From Desulfuromusa sp. (GTDB taxonomy: Bacteria; Desulfobacterota; Desulfuromonadia; Desulfuromonadales; Geopsychrobacteraceae), in the NCBI GenBank assembly GCA_027858895.1, contig JAQIBX010000153.1:1-54933 (forward strand): a DNA stretch of 54,933 nt, read 5' to 3'. Positions 1-9,368 of the stretch are shown here, piece by piece. The position numbers and the translations under genes were made by a program. The notes under the pieces were generated by a model that was given only the letters and a program-made list of their open reading frames with translations, did no database searches and was not told the origin of the DNA. The number at the start of each line of letters is the position of its first letter. Position 1 is the first letter of the stretch.

Positions 1-86
1 GCCGGAATAAAAACAGAGGGAGTGGTGCGCGAAAAAACAGCCTATATTTCTAACCTACTGATTTATAATGGTTAAATTTTTTTCTT

Positions 87-115
87 GACGGGGCCAATAT
101 AGAATGTCCCCCGTC
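87..115. repeat. GACGGGG...CCCCGTC palindrome at the broken end of a kinase gene
   Basis: GACGGGG (87-93) and CCCCGTC (109-115) form a 7-bp perfect inverted repeat around an AT-rich centre. It looks like a REP-type palindrome. It lies just before the point where recognisable sensor-domain coding begins (about 150-180). In frame 1, bases 1-75 encode 24 residues ending in TAA, which could be the tail of another gene but is too short to identify. Family assignment of the repeat is a guess. Confidence 0.4.
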
Positions 116-288
116 TATACGATTCATACTTTACACATAACTACTTTCTTTTCAGCTTAAAGAGTTTACATTTAAAAACTGCTGAGCAATTTCCTCTGCG
201 TATTGGTATTATTGCAAAAGACAAGGCATTCATTGCCCCAGCGATTCCCCCTTCTTCACAGATTACATTTTATCCGACCTACCAGAGT

Positions 289-1887
289 ATGCTAAACGAC
301 TTGCTTTCAGGGAAAGTTGATTATTTCATTGCAAATGATACCAATCTTAATTTTTCTATCAAAGGACAAGAACTTCTCAAACTCTATTACCCGAAAAAAC
401 CTTTTTATCAGCACCATGTTAGAGCCGGGACATTACAGAAACGAAGCCATTTGCTGGGAGATGTCAATGCAGGAATGCAAGCGATCACCAATTATGAACG
501 TCAGGCGATTGTCAACGAGTGGTCTCCAAGTATGGTCGGATACAGATTTTCATGGGAAATTATTGGTCTGTCGACTGTCGTCCTTTTATCTATCATCATA
601 ACAATCATAATCTGGTTGATGAACATCAAACTTAAAGGACAAGTTACAGAACAAACCTATAGGTTGGAAGCACAAAAGAGGGAACTGGAATCGGACATTC
701 AACGTCGACAGCTGCTTGAAGGGGAACTACAACACGCCAAGATTTTAGCTGATACAGCCAATAAAGCAAAATCACAATTCCTCTCCAATATGACCCATGA
801 GTTGCGGACACCTTTACGAGGGGTTCTCGGCATGAATGAACTACTTGCTCGGACACCATTAAGTGAGCAGCAACAACAGTTGGTAGAAACGGTGCAAAAT
901 TCTGGGCAGGATCTGTTGTTGATAATCAACAATATCCTTGATTTCTCAAAAATCGAATCTGGGAATCTACCTCTTGATAATGTCGAGTTTGATTTACCGA
1001 CAGTAATTGAGGGTGAGCTTCAATTACTGTCTGAAAGTACTCAGGATAAAAGCCTAAATCTTTCCGGACGGATTGACTATAAGGCGTTATGGAGAGTTAA
1101 GGCAGACCCTGTTAAGCTGCGACAAATACTAGTTAATCTGATTAGCAACGCAATTAAGTTTACTCTGCAGGGTGATATTCTGGTTGAGGTAACCCTTGAA
1201 GAAATTTCTAATAATCATGGGTATTTTCAATTTACAATTCAGGATACTGGAATCGGTATGACTCAGGAGGATTTGAAACGGGTTTTTTCAGCCTTTACTC
1301 AAGTTGACAGCTCTCAAGAGCGTAAATTTTCTGGTTCTGGCCTTGGGTTAGCTATTGTTCGACAATTGGTTGATTTGATGGGGGGAGAGATCAGCATAGA
1401 AAGTCAGCTGCATCAAGGAAGTTGTTTTAAGGTTACACTTCCGTTTGAGTTGGTTGAACAACAGCAACCAGAGGTCCCTGACTTCTTGAAAAATAGCCGG
1501 GTTCTCCTGCAAGTTGAGAACCCCTTTACCAGAGAAACGTTGCAACAAATGCTTTCTGTCTTTGGGTGTCAGGTATCTCCCGTAGCAACCGGAGAAGAAG
1601 CTTGGAATAGACTTGTTACTGTCAATGACAAGAGTAATTCTTTTGATATTGCGCTTATCGAAGCAAAATCAAGTGTGAGTGATGGTGATTTGTTATCTGA
1701 AAAAATCAGTCGGGAGGCAACTCTAAGTAGATTATCAGTTATCGGAATTTGCCATCGCTCGTTTTTGTTGGTATCTAATGTCCCAATCCAGGTTATCACT
1801 TTGGAGCGCCCGGTTGCCTGGTGTCAACTTATCACAGCACTAAAAAAATGTAGTCCATGCGGGGAGAAGGACATAGGTATAGTCTGA
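289..1887 (+). CDS. Hybrid-type sensor histidine kinase, N-terminally truncated
   Basis: The 532-residue product begins inside a periplasmic solute-binding sensor domain (SBP_bac_3 type). A hydrophobic segment at about residues 90-112 follows, then a coiled-coil linker and a HisKA domain with the H-box NMTHELRTPL (His170). The HATPase domain has an N-box (LISNAIKF), DTGIGM and GSGLGLAI. The C-terminus resembles a receiver fold, but the usual phospho-Asp strand reads IALIEAKSS, so it probably cannot accept phosphate. The same frame stays open upstream to 103 and still encodes sensor-like sequence (RIGIIAKDKAF at about 205), yet no ATG precedes 289. The first lobe of the sensor is missing, so this is probably a decayed or truncated gene. 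The catalytic core itself is intact. No partner response regulator is adjacent. Confidence 0.75.
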   Translation: MLNDLLSGKVDYFIANDTNLNFSIKGQELLKLYYPKKPFYQHHVRAGTLQKRSHLLGDVNAGMQAITNYERQAIVNEWSPSMVGYRFSWEIIGLSTVVLLSIIITIIIWLMNIKLKGQVTEQTYRLEAQKRELESDIQRRQLLEGELQHAKILADTANKAKSQFLSNMTHELRTPLRGVLGMNELLARTPLSEQQQQLVETVQNSGQDLLLIINNILDFSKIESGNLPLDNVEFDLPTVIEGELQLLSESTQDKSLNLSGRIDYKALWRVKADPVKLRQILVNLISNAIKFTLQGDILVEVTLEEISNNHGYFQFTIQDTGIGMTQEDLKRVFSAFTQVDSSQERKFSGSGLGLAIVRQLVDLMGGEISIESQLHQGSCFKVTLPFELVEQQQPEVPDFLKNSRVLLQVENPFTRETLQQMLSVFGCQVSPVATGEEAWNRLVTVNDKSNSFDIALIEAKSSVSDGDLLSEKISREATLSRLSVIGICHRSFLLVSNVPIQVITLERPVAWCQLITALKKCSPCGEKDIGIV

Positions 1888-2222
1888 TTATCAAAAATCA
1901 GGTTTTATTTTTTGAAAACTAAATTTTGGAGACTCTGCCTCATTTTCAACTGCTCTGCCAGCGTTTATTTTTGGCTCAGAACCTCATAAGTTAATCCAAA
2001 TAAATTTCTTCTTTGTCTGGGACTTCAGACATAACCCAAAATGATTTTAGATTTAGGCGAAAGTATTGAATCGGAAGGAAATATTCTCTATTGACCTGCT
2101 GTAACCCTTGTCGTACAAATTACAGTTTACCTTATTTTCAGCGTTGAAAATCATGTTGCGGACAGTTTGATCTCCTTCTTTTGAAAATCTGAAGTTTTAT
2201 GCTGCTCAGAAAAGTCTGAACA
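1888..2222. other. Intergenic, no gene seen
   Basis: This 335-bp AT-rich gap separates the kinase from the CLC channel gene. No convincing reading frame, terminator with a T-run or standard promoter stands out. The bases just before the CLC ATG carry no clear Shine-Dalgarno sequence. Confidence 0.5.
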
Positions 2223-4034
2223 ATGAAGAAAAATCATTTGCCAACTTTATTTCCTTTATACACTCGCAAGTTGCGGAGACTGACCCATCAGTTTCTCAGT
2301 CATTTTAAAATCAGTGAAAATACTTTTCTCATAATCCTTGCGGTGATTGTCGGTTTGCTCGGTGGTTTGGGAAACTACCTGTTTCGTAAGACGATTGAAC
2401 TGATCCATTGGGCGGTTGTTGAGCAGAGTTTTGAACTGTTTGATATCTCTCTTGAACATTGGTCGATGCAACGAATTCTGGTGATGTTTCTCCCTGCCAT
2501 CGGTGGGTTGTTAGTTATTCCACTGTGGATGCTGTTTGCCAAGGATTTGAAAGGTGGGTTCTCCGGGTTTCTGGTCAAGGTCAACCTGAAGGGTGCTAAA
2601 TTGCCATTTCGGCCTCTTTTCACCAAGGGTCTGGCGTCTGCCATCACTCTTGGCACGGGCGGTAGCGCTGGTCAGGAAGGGCCGATTGCTGTCATCGGTG
2701 GAACCATTGGCAGCCAATTCGGTAAAATGTTCAAGATGAGTGGCGATCGGATCAAGGTGCTGGTAGCTTGTGGTGCGGCTGCAGGTGTTGCTGCAACTTT
2801 TAATGCTCCGCTTGCCGGAGTGTTCTTTGCTACGGAAATTGTTCTTCTCTCCTCTTTCGAGGTGGCCAGCTTTACTTCAATTGTTATTGCCAGCGGGATG
2901 GCGACGGTTGTTTCCCGTGCGCTCCTCGGTAATGTCTCAGAAGTTGTGACCCCACCATATTTTCTGGGTAGTTTCTGGGAAATTGGGTTGTATGTTCTGC
3001 TCGGCTTGCTTATTGGTGCTTTGGCGGCTGGATTCATCTACCTTCACTTTAAAATCAAAGATCGGATTGATGCGATCAAGCTGCCGCGTTTGAGCAAGCC
3101 GATTCTTGGCGGGTTGGCGGTTGGGTTGATTGGAATTGGGTTGCCGCAGGTTTTTGGCAACGGCTATGAATTTATCGGCACGGTTCTGCTCGGTCAGCAC
3201 CCCTGGTATTTATTGGCGCTATTGGTCATTGCTAAAATGGTGGCAACCTCAATTACTCTCGGTTCAGGGATGCCGGGAGGTTTATTTGCCCCCTGTCTTT
3301 TTTTGGGAGCTGTCGCAGGTGGCGCATATGGGCAGGTTCTAGAGTTGATTTTCCCTGATGCCGGGCTTTCCGCCGGAGCTTATGCACTGGTCGGGATGGG
3401 GGCTTTTCTGGCTGCGGCGACCCATGCTCCGATGACTGCCATCTTCCTTTTGTTCGAGATTACCGACAGTTATCAGGTCATTGTTCCGATCATGTTGGCC
3501 TGTGTTATCGGGACGTCTGTCGCTCGACATTTGAAAAAAGACAGTTTGGAAACGGTGGAGTTGACCCGCCTTGGTATCGATCTGGAAGCGGGAAAAGAGC
3601 GCAATATTATGAAGGGACTTGCTGTCGGTGATGTGATGTCTCACCGGGTTGAAACTGTCCCTGAGAATATGACATTGGGAAACTTTGCCAAGTTTATTGA
3701 GCAGACTCATCATACTAATTTCCCATTGGTTGACGAACTTGGGGAACTAACCGGAATTATATCGGTTCAGGATTTTATGGGGGTGGTGTTTGAAAAGGAA
3801 CTGATGGATCTGATTGTGGTCAAGGAGCTTGCTACCACAGATGTTATCACAGCGCATGCAGAGGAAGATCTGGATACTGCGATGCGCAAGATAGGTTATC
3901 GCAATATAGAACAACTTCCGGTCGTTGATCGCGAAACCCATCGTCAACTCTATGGGATTATTTCTCGGCGCGATATGATTTCCGCCTATAATCGCGCTCT
4001 GATGAGTCGAACATTGGGGGAACAGGATGGCTGA
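2223..4034 (+). CDS. CLC-family chloride channel/transporter with C-terminal CBS pair
   Basis: This 603-residue polytopic membrane protein moves chloride or another anion across the inner membrane. It carries the CLC signatures GQEGP (gating-type Glu152) and GSGMPGGLFAP in the second half. Where the E. coli exchanger has its internal proton glutamate (Glu203), this protein appears to read ATEIV, so channel-like or altered coupling is possible; that alignment was made by eye. Residues from about 467 to 595 form two CBS domains (MSHRVETVPENMTL onward, then TTDVITAHAEEDL), which in relatives bind adenine nucleotides and modulate gating. The start has no strong ribosome-binding site, but residue 1 precedes a typical charged cytoplasmic N-terminus. 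The gene overlaps uvrD by 8 bp, so the two are probably co-transcribed. Confidence 0.92.
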   Translation: MKKNHLPTLFPLYTRKLRRLTHQFLSHFKISENTFLIILAVIVGLLGGLGNYLFRKTIELIHWAVVEQSFELFDISLEHWSMQRILVMFLPAIGGLLVIPLWMLFAKDLKGGFSGFLVKVNLKGAKLPFRPLFTKGLASAITLGTGGSAGQEGPIAVIGGTIGSQFGKMFKMSGDRIKVLVACGAAAGVAATFNAPLAGVFFATEIVLLSSFEVASFTSIVIASGMATVVSRALLGNVSEVVTPPYFLGSFWEIGLYVLLGLLIGALAAGFIYLHFKIKDRIDAIKLPRLSKPILGGLAVGLIGIGLPQVFGNGYEFIGTVLLGQHPWYLLALLVIAKMVATSITLGSGMPGGLFAPCLFLGAVAGGAYGQVLELIFPDAGLSAGAYALVGMGAFLAAATHAPMTAIFLLFEITDSYQVIVPIMLACVIGTSVARHLKKDSLETVELTRLGIDLEAGKERNIMKGLAVGDVMSHRVETVPENMTLGNFAKFIEQTHHTNFPLVDELGELTGIISVQDFMGVVFEKELMDLIVVKELATTDVITAHAEEDLDTAMRKIGYRNIEQLPVVDRETHRQLYGIISRRDMISAYNRALMSRTLGEQDG

Positions 4035-6273
4035 TCTTCTGGATGCGTTAAATGAGCCGCAACGGCAGGCGGTTCTGCACGAGGATGGGCCATTACTTTT
4101 GTTGGCTGGTGCTGGTTCAGGAAAGACCCGTGCTCTGACTCATCGGGTTGCCTATCTGATTTGTGAACGCGGCGTTCCCGCATGGAAAATTATGGCGGTC
4201 ACCTTTACCAATAAGGCGGCGACGGAAATGCGTGAGCGCCTTGAAGCTCTGCTGGGGCAGGGTGAGCTCCCCTGGATATCAACTTTTCACTCCAGCTGTG
4301 CCCGCATTTTGCGACAGGAAATCCACCATCTTGGGTACGGTAAAGATTTTTCTATCTATGATGATCAGGATCAATTGCGCCTGCTGCGCGATCTTCTCAA
4401 GGCGCAGAAAGTTTCTGAGAAAATATTAAAACCACGTGCGGCCGCATCCTTCATTGATCGGGCAAAAAATCGTGGGTTGATGCCTGACTCGCTTGATGAG
4501 GTTCGCTCGGATGAGCAACTGCTGGCAGAATTATACGCTCAATATCAAAAGAAGTTGAAAGCTGCCAATGCCGTTGATTTTGGTGATCTACTGTTGTTGA
4601 CAGTACGTTTGTTTGAAGACTATCCGGAGGTTCGCCAGCGCTGGCAAGAGCGTTTTTCTCATCTGCTGATTGATGAATTTCAGGATACCAACCGGGTTCA
4701 GTATCGGTTGATACAATTGCTGTTAGGGGATAAAATAAACCTTTGTGTGGTTGGCGACGATGATCAATCGATCTACCGTTGGCGGGGGGCTGAAGTTGAT
4801 AATATTCTTGGTTTTGACCACGACTTTTCCGATGTGAAGATCATCCGTCTGGAGCAGAATTATCGTTCATCTCAGACGATTCTGCAGGCGGCAGGGGGGG
4901 TTGTCGGTCATAACAATGATCGTCGAGAAAAAGAGCTCTGGACTGATAATCCAGCAGGGGATGCTATTCATATAGAAGCATCTCCCGATGATCTGGATGA
5001 GGCGCGATTTGTTGCTGGAGAGGTTGGGCGACTGCAAACTCAGGGCCTTGGTTTGCGCGATATTGCCGTCTTCTACCGAACCAATGCTCAATCGCGAGCC
5101 ATTGAAGAAGCTCTGCGTGGCAGTCGAATTCCTTATGTGATGTTCGGCGGAGTGAAGTTTTATGCTCGGCAGGAGGTTAAAGATGCTCTTTCCTACCTGC
5201 GCGTACTGGTGAATCCGAGCGATTCTCTGGCGGCTCGACGCATTATCAATGTTCCGGCGCGGGGGATTGGTCACACAACTGTTGAGCGGATTGCCGCATT
5301 TGAAGCGGAGGGTGTCGGTTTCCTTGCTGCCTGCCGTTTGGCATTGCAACATAATGCGTTAAAAGGTGCTGCAGTCAGGAGAGTGACCGATTTTCTGATT
5401 TTGATCGATGCTTTCACCGTTCGGCTGGAGCGGGTTCCTTATCCGCAATTGATGGCCGAATTGATTGATGAAAGTGGCTATGGTCCGGCGCTCAAAGAGG
5501 AGGCGGAACAAGCTTTAACTGGCGATGGTCGCCAGGAGGCAAAAGGGCGGCTGGAGAATCTTGAGCAACTTTTGGTTGGGATGGAAGAGCATGCCACTGT
5601 TGATGGATCGGTATACGATTACTTGGAACAGATTGCCTTAATCACCGATCTTGATAAATATGATGCGACCCAGCAACGAGTGACCTTGATGACGCTGCAC
5701 TCTGCCAAGGGGTTAGAATTTCCAGTCGTCTTTATGACCGGAATGGAAGAAGGGTTATTTCCCCATTCCCGTTCAGGTGATCTGGGTGAGGATCTTGCCG
5801 AGGAACGGCGACTCTGCTATGTCGGGATGACTCGGGCGATGCAGAAGCTGTATCTCTCACATGCGCGGCGCCGGCGGGTTTATGGAACCTACCAGTTTAA
5901 TCCGCCAAGCCGGTTTTTGGCTGAAATTCCACCAGAGTTGCTGGCTGATTTTGAATTGGCCGTGACAGATAATGAAAGTCCTGCGACTGTTCATAACCTG
6001 GCGTCTTTAGCGGATTTGGTTGCTGAAAAAGAAATAAATCTTCCGCCAGAAAATAAGGTTTCTGCCCCGAGTTACCAGTCCCCAAGTCGAGAAAGTGCGC
6101 CAGATGATGCTGGTAGTTTGCGCTTGGGAGCACGGGTGCGGCACGTCAAGTTTGGCATTGGAAGCGTGCGAAGCCTGGAGGGCAGTGGCGATAAGCAGAA
6201 GGTGACAGTTTATTTCAATTCGGTAGGCACAAAAAAATTATTGTTGAAGTTTGCTGGTCTGATGCCGGTCTAA
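4027..6273 (+). CDS. uvrD: UvrD/PcrA-type superfamily 1 DNA helicase
   Basis: This 748-residue 3'-5' DNA helicase is expected to act in nucleotide excision and mismatch repair and in clearing RecA or stalled polymerase. All SF1A motifs are visible in order: Walker A AGAGSGKT, TFTNKAATEMRERL, the Walker B region DEFQDTNRVQ, GDDDQSIYRWRGA, LEQNYRSS, TLHSAKGLEFPVVF and CYVGMTRAM. The last about 45 residues (RVRHVKFGIGSVRS) match the PcrA/UvrD C-terminal Tudor-like tail that contacts RNA polymerase. Length is normal for the family. The ATG lies inside the 3' end of the CLC gene (8-bp overlap), and the next gene starts 4 bp after the stop, so the three form one transcriptional unit. Whether uvrD or pcrA is the better name cannot be settled from sequence alone. 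Confidence 0.95.
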   Translation: MADLLDALNEPQRQAVLHEDGPLLLLAGAGSGKTRALTHRVAYLICERGVPAWKIMAVTFTNKAATEMRERLEALLGQGELPWISTFHSSCARILRQEIHHLGYGKDFSIYDDQDQLRLLRDLLKAQKVSEKILKPRAAASFIDRAKNRGLMPDSLDEVRSDEQLLAELYAQYQKKLKAANAVDFGDLLLLTVRLFEDYPEVRQRWQERFSHLLIDEFQDTNRVQYRLIQLLLGDKINLCVVGDDDQSIYRWRGAEVDNILGFDHDFSDVKIIRLEQNYRSSQTILQAAGGVVGHNNDRREKELWTDNPAGDAIHIEASPDDLDEARFVAGEVGRLQTQGLGLRDIAVFYRTNAQSRAIEEALRGSRIPYVMFGGVKFYARQEVKDALSYLRVLVNPSDSLAARRIINVPARGIGHTTVERIAAFEAEGVGFLAACRLALQHNALKGAAVRRVTDFLILIDAFTVRLERVPYPQLMAELIDESGYGPALKEEAEQALTGDGRQEAKGRLENLEQLLVGMEEHATVDGSVYDYLEQIALITDLDKYDATQQRVTLMTLHSAKGLEFPVVFMTGMEEGLFPHSRSGDLGEDLAEERRLCYVGMTRAMQKLYLSHARRRRVYGTYQFNPPSRFLAEIPPELLADFELAVTDNESPATVHNLASLADLVAEKEINLPPENKVSAPSYQSPSRESAPDDAGSLRLGARVRHVKFGIGSVRSLEGSGDKQKVTVYFNSVGTKKLLLKFAGLMPV

Positions 6274-6277
6274 AAAT

Positions 6278-9200
6278 ATGCTGAAAACACAGAGACAATT
6301 TACCCTGCTGCTGGTGGATGACAATCCAACCAACCTATTGCTGTTGGTTAAGATCATCGAACTTGATCTGCCAGAGGTACGGGTGTTAACGGCTGCCACT
6401 GCCATGAAAGGGTTAGAACTGGCGGAACAGGAGCAGATTGACGGCGCTTTTATTGATGTGCAGATGCCACAGATGAACGGTCTTGATATGTGTCGTCAGC
6501 TTCGAGCAAAGTCACGTACCGCTGCTATTCCACTGGTTTTAATGACAGCTCATATTGCCTCTCCGACAATGCGTGCCGAAGGACTTGAGGTTGGAGCCCA
6601 CGATTTTATTTCTCAACCGATCAGCAATGTCGAGATGCTGGCACGGATTAAGGTCATGCTGCGACTGTGCGAGAGTGAACAGCGTTCACTTGAAAATAAC
6701 CAGCAACTGCAACAACAAGTGACGGAGCATGCAGATCGCTTGCGCTGGATCAGTGGTTTGTTGATTTCTGGTGATGGTTCACTGGCAGGGTTGGATCAAC
6801 AATTACTTCGCCACTTGAGCAATGAATTACCCGATCCGGCAACGATTGATGACACATTGTTCTTTGAAAAACTGGTGACAGAATTTCCACTTCCCTGGCG
6901 ACGCACCCTGTTGAAACTGTCTTTGCTTGACAGTGTTCCAGTCTCTCTGGCGCATAAGTTGAGTGAGATTACTGACGTCGCTGCAGTTTTTGATTACCTG
7001 AGCCGGCATCAGCTTTCGCTGATAAAAATGCTGGACGGAGAAAACTATTTATTTCTCAGGCCACAGGTCAGGGATATGTTGCGTAAAAAAGCGGAACAAA
7101 ATCTTTCGGCAAAGGATCGCCAGCAGGTCTCCTTGATTGCAGCGGACTGGTATCGGCAACAAAAAGATTTTTCAGCGGCCCTTCGCTGCCTGATTTATGC
7201 GAAAGAGTATGCCGTTGTTTCGCAGTTGCTCAGCCAGCTTGGTTTTGCTTTACTGGATAATAATTATCGATCCCAAATATCTCCTCTGATCAATCAGATT
7301 CCACAACAGATTGCGTTTGACTGTGGTTGGCTGGCATTGTTTCGCGGTTGTAATGATATCTATGAGCAATCTTCCGGAACAGTGAACTGGCTGGATTTGG
7401 CGGGCCATTACTTCCAGGAGACTTCTGATCGGCGGGGAGAATTATTAACCTTAGCCCAACAGGTTTCCCAGTCGATTTTTATTGATGGATTTTTTGAACC
7501 ATGGGGTGATCGATTGGTGCATTTCAGAGCGCTGGTTGTTGAGCAGTCTCCTTTGTTAGAACCAATTGAACGATTGAAAGTTGCTTTTTCGCTTGGTTTA
7601 GTTGAACTGTTTTTTACTGAAAATTTGACTGCTGTCGATTTGATTCTGAAAGATTCTTTGGCCGAAGCGCAGCAGCTGAATTTAGTAGAGCAACAGTTTG
7701 AACTGAATCTTCTCAGGGTTTTGTACTCTTTACGCCAAGGGCGTTATCTGGTCCTTCGGACGGTTCTGGAACAGTGCTTGAGATTGGCAGTTGACCGGCC
7801 TGATTTGCCACACCGTTTCTGGTTGGAAGCTGTCGCCTGTATTTTTCTCCGTGATTCTGGCAATTTGTCCGGCTTGGGGAAACAGCAGCAAATTCTGGCA
7901 GGATACAGTCCTTATGGGATTCAACAGAACACGGTGGTTGCTACTCTGATCGGTTATTATCAAGCCACTTTGTTGTTGGCGAGCGGGAAAATACAGTCTG
8001 CAGGCGAAGTCCTGGATGTGGCGTTACTTGAAGGGAAAACGGTCAATAGTATCTATTTACGCAGTCGTTTGCTGCAATTGCGTGGCTGGATACGGGCTTT
8101 GTCTGGGGAAAAAATTGGCGCGCTGGCGGATCTTGAAGCGGGGTTGGAGTTGCATAGCCAAAGTGCCGTGAGCTTATATGGTTTGGAAAACCTCCTTTTT
8201 GCTGGCTGTACTTGCTACTCTCTGGGGGATTTTGCAGGCGCATCGACATATTTTTCTCAAGGTTTGGCTGGATCGAAAGCTCACCATGAGGAACGCTTTC
8301 GTGGTGGTTTTCATGCTTGGCTCGCGGTGGCACAACACCAATTGGGAAAACGAGAAGAAGCCGCTAAAAATACAACAGAATTTTTAGATCAGCTGCAAAG
8401 ACATCGGCTGAATTTTTTCTGGGGGTTTATCCCTGAAATTCTCGGAGATCTTGTACCGCTTCTTGGCCTGCACGATCAACGCCGATTGTTACAACCACTA
8501 CTGGAGGAGCACCTATTATCGGCTCTTGATGGGAACAATAATCAAATTCCGTTGCTCAGAGTCAGCTGTTTGGGAAAGTTTCAGTTGGCATTGGAGTGGA
8601 AAACATTTGATCTGAGTCAGGTCGGGCAGGCCTCCAGACAGATTTTTGCCCTTTTGGTTGTTGCTCCAAATTGTAGTTTAAGTCTCGAATTGATGATGGG
8701 GATATTGTGGCCGGACAGTTCTCCGCGTAAGGCTAGAAACAGTTTTGATACCGCCCATTCTCGCTTGCGTAAAGCTTTGGAAGAATGTTTTGGCAAGCAG
8801 ATTCGCAGCGATTATCTGGTTTTAGAAAAAGGGATGCTGTCATTACGCCATGTGCAGATTGATAGTGTTGTGTTTGCCGAAACTATGGGGAAAGTTCGCT
8901 ACCATATGCAGCGAGAAAACTTCTGGCAAGCAGAACATGCGTTGTGGAAGATGGATCAACTTTGGGGAGGAGAGTTCTTGTCTGGATACGATTTGGATGG
9001 TGAACTGCCTCTTCAGCGCGAACAGTTGACTCTATCGCGTCTGGAACAACTGGGTCTGCTTGCTCGGCTGTTACAACGGCGGCAACAGCCAAAAGAAGCG
9101 GCTGGACTGTTACAGTGCGGGTTATTGCTCGATCCAACTCAGGACGCTATGATCCGACAATTATTATCCCTGTATCGACAGCAGCAGAATTATGTTGCGC

Positions 9201-9295
9201 TGGGTTTATTGTTGGAAAATTATCGTACCGCTTTACGGAATGAAGAATACGAGCCTGAAGAGATTGAAGAACTTATTGAAGCATTAGGCACATAA
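6278..9295 (+). CDS. Receiver + MalT-like WH/TPR + SARP (BTAD) transcriptional regulator
   Basis: This is a 1005-residue cytoplasmic regulator. Residues about 8-125 form a response-regulator receiver with the acidic pair VDDN and phospho-Asp60 (FIDVQMP). The normally invariant Lys-Pro near the end of the domain reads SQP, a Gln replacing the Lys. Residues about 150-290 resemble the winged-helix and arm segment that follows the NTPase in MalT/LAL regulators, but no Walker A NTPase is present. A long helical TPR-like region follows to about 740. From about 755, LRVSCLGKFQLAL begins a SARP/OmpR winged helix with DNA-binding features (FALLVVAPN, LMMGILWPDSS), followed by a bacterial transcriptional activator (BTAD) TPR domain. 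The gene starts 4 bp after uvrD. Targets are unknown. The domain calls come from pattern recognition. Confidence 0.8.
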   Translation: MLKTQRQFTLLLVDDNPTNLLLLVKIIELDLPEVRVLTAATAMKGLELAEQEQIDGAFIDVQMPQMNGLDMCRQLRAKSRTAAIPLVLMTAHIASPTMRAEGLEVGAHDFISQPISNVEMLARIKVMLRLCESEQRSLENNQQLQQQVTEHADRLRWISGLLISGDGSLAGLDQQLLRHLSNELPDPATIDDTLFFEKLVTEFPLPWRRTLLKLSLLDSVPVSLAHKLSEITDVAAVFDYLSRHQLSLIKMLDGENYLFLRPQVRDMLRKKAEQNLSAKDRQQVSLIAADWYRQQKDFSAALRCLIYAKEYAVVSQLLSQLGFALLDNNYRSQISPLINQIPQQIAFDCGWLALFRGCNDIYEQSSGTVNWLDLAGHYFQETSDRRGELLTLAQQVSQSIFIDGFFEPWGDRLVHFRALVVEQSPLLEPIERLKVAFSLGLVELFFTENLTAVDLILKDSLAEAQQLNLVEQQFELNLLRVLYSLRQGRYLVLRTVLEQCLRLAVDRPDLPHRFWLEAVACIFLRDSGNLSGLGKQQQILAGYSPYGIQQNTVVATLIGYYQATLLLASGKIQSAGEVLDVALLEGKTVNSIYLRSRLLQLRGWIRALSGEKIGALADLEAGLELHSQSAVSLYGLENLLFAGCTCYSLGDFAGASTYFSQGLAGSKAHHEERFRGGFHAWLAVAQHQLGKREEAAKNTTEFLDQLQRHRLNFFWGFIPEILGDLVPLLGLHDQRRLLQPLLEEHLLSALDGNNNQIPLLRVSCLGKFQLALEWKTFDLSQVGQASRQIFALLVVAPNCSLSLELMMGILWPDSSPRKARNSFDTAHSRLRKALEECFGKQIRSDYLVLEKGMLSLRHVQIDSVVFAETMGKVRYHMQRENFWQAEHALWKMDQLWGGEFLSGYDLDGELPLQREQLTLSRLEQLGLLARLLQRRQQPKEAAGLLQCGLLLDPTQDAMIRQLLSLYRQQQNYVALGLLLENYRTALRNEEYEPEEIEELIEALGT

Positions 9296-9296
9296 T

Positions 9297-9316
9297 GATG
9301 GCTAAGCCATCTTATT
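9297..9316 (+). terminator. Weak terminator-like hairpin GATGGC-TAA-GCCATC
   Basis: A 6-bp stem with a 3-base loop begins one base after the SARP-regulator stop codon and is followed by the T-rich CTTATTACTTT rather than a clean U-run. It probably ends the clc-uvrD-regulator transcript. A closely related string (GCTTAGCCATCTTATT, 19997-20012) occurs beyond the Bax-like gene. Confidence 0.4.
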
Positions 9317-9368
9317 ACTTTCTGCGAGTGTATCTTGCATATTAATAAACGAAGGAGAATCGAGAATC

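Noticed and set aside
4867-5352. 161-codon minus-strand frame inside uvrD
   Set aside because: Shadow of the helicase coding sequence with no family signature.
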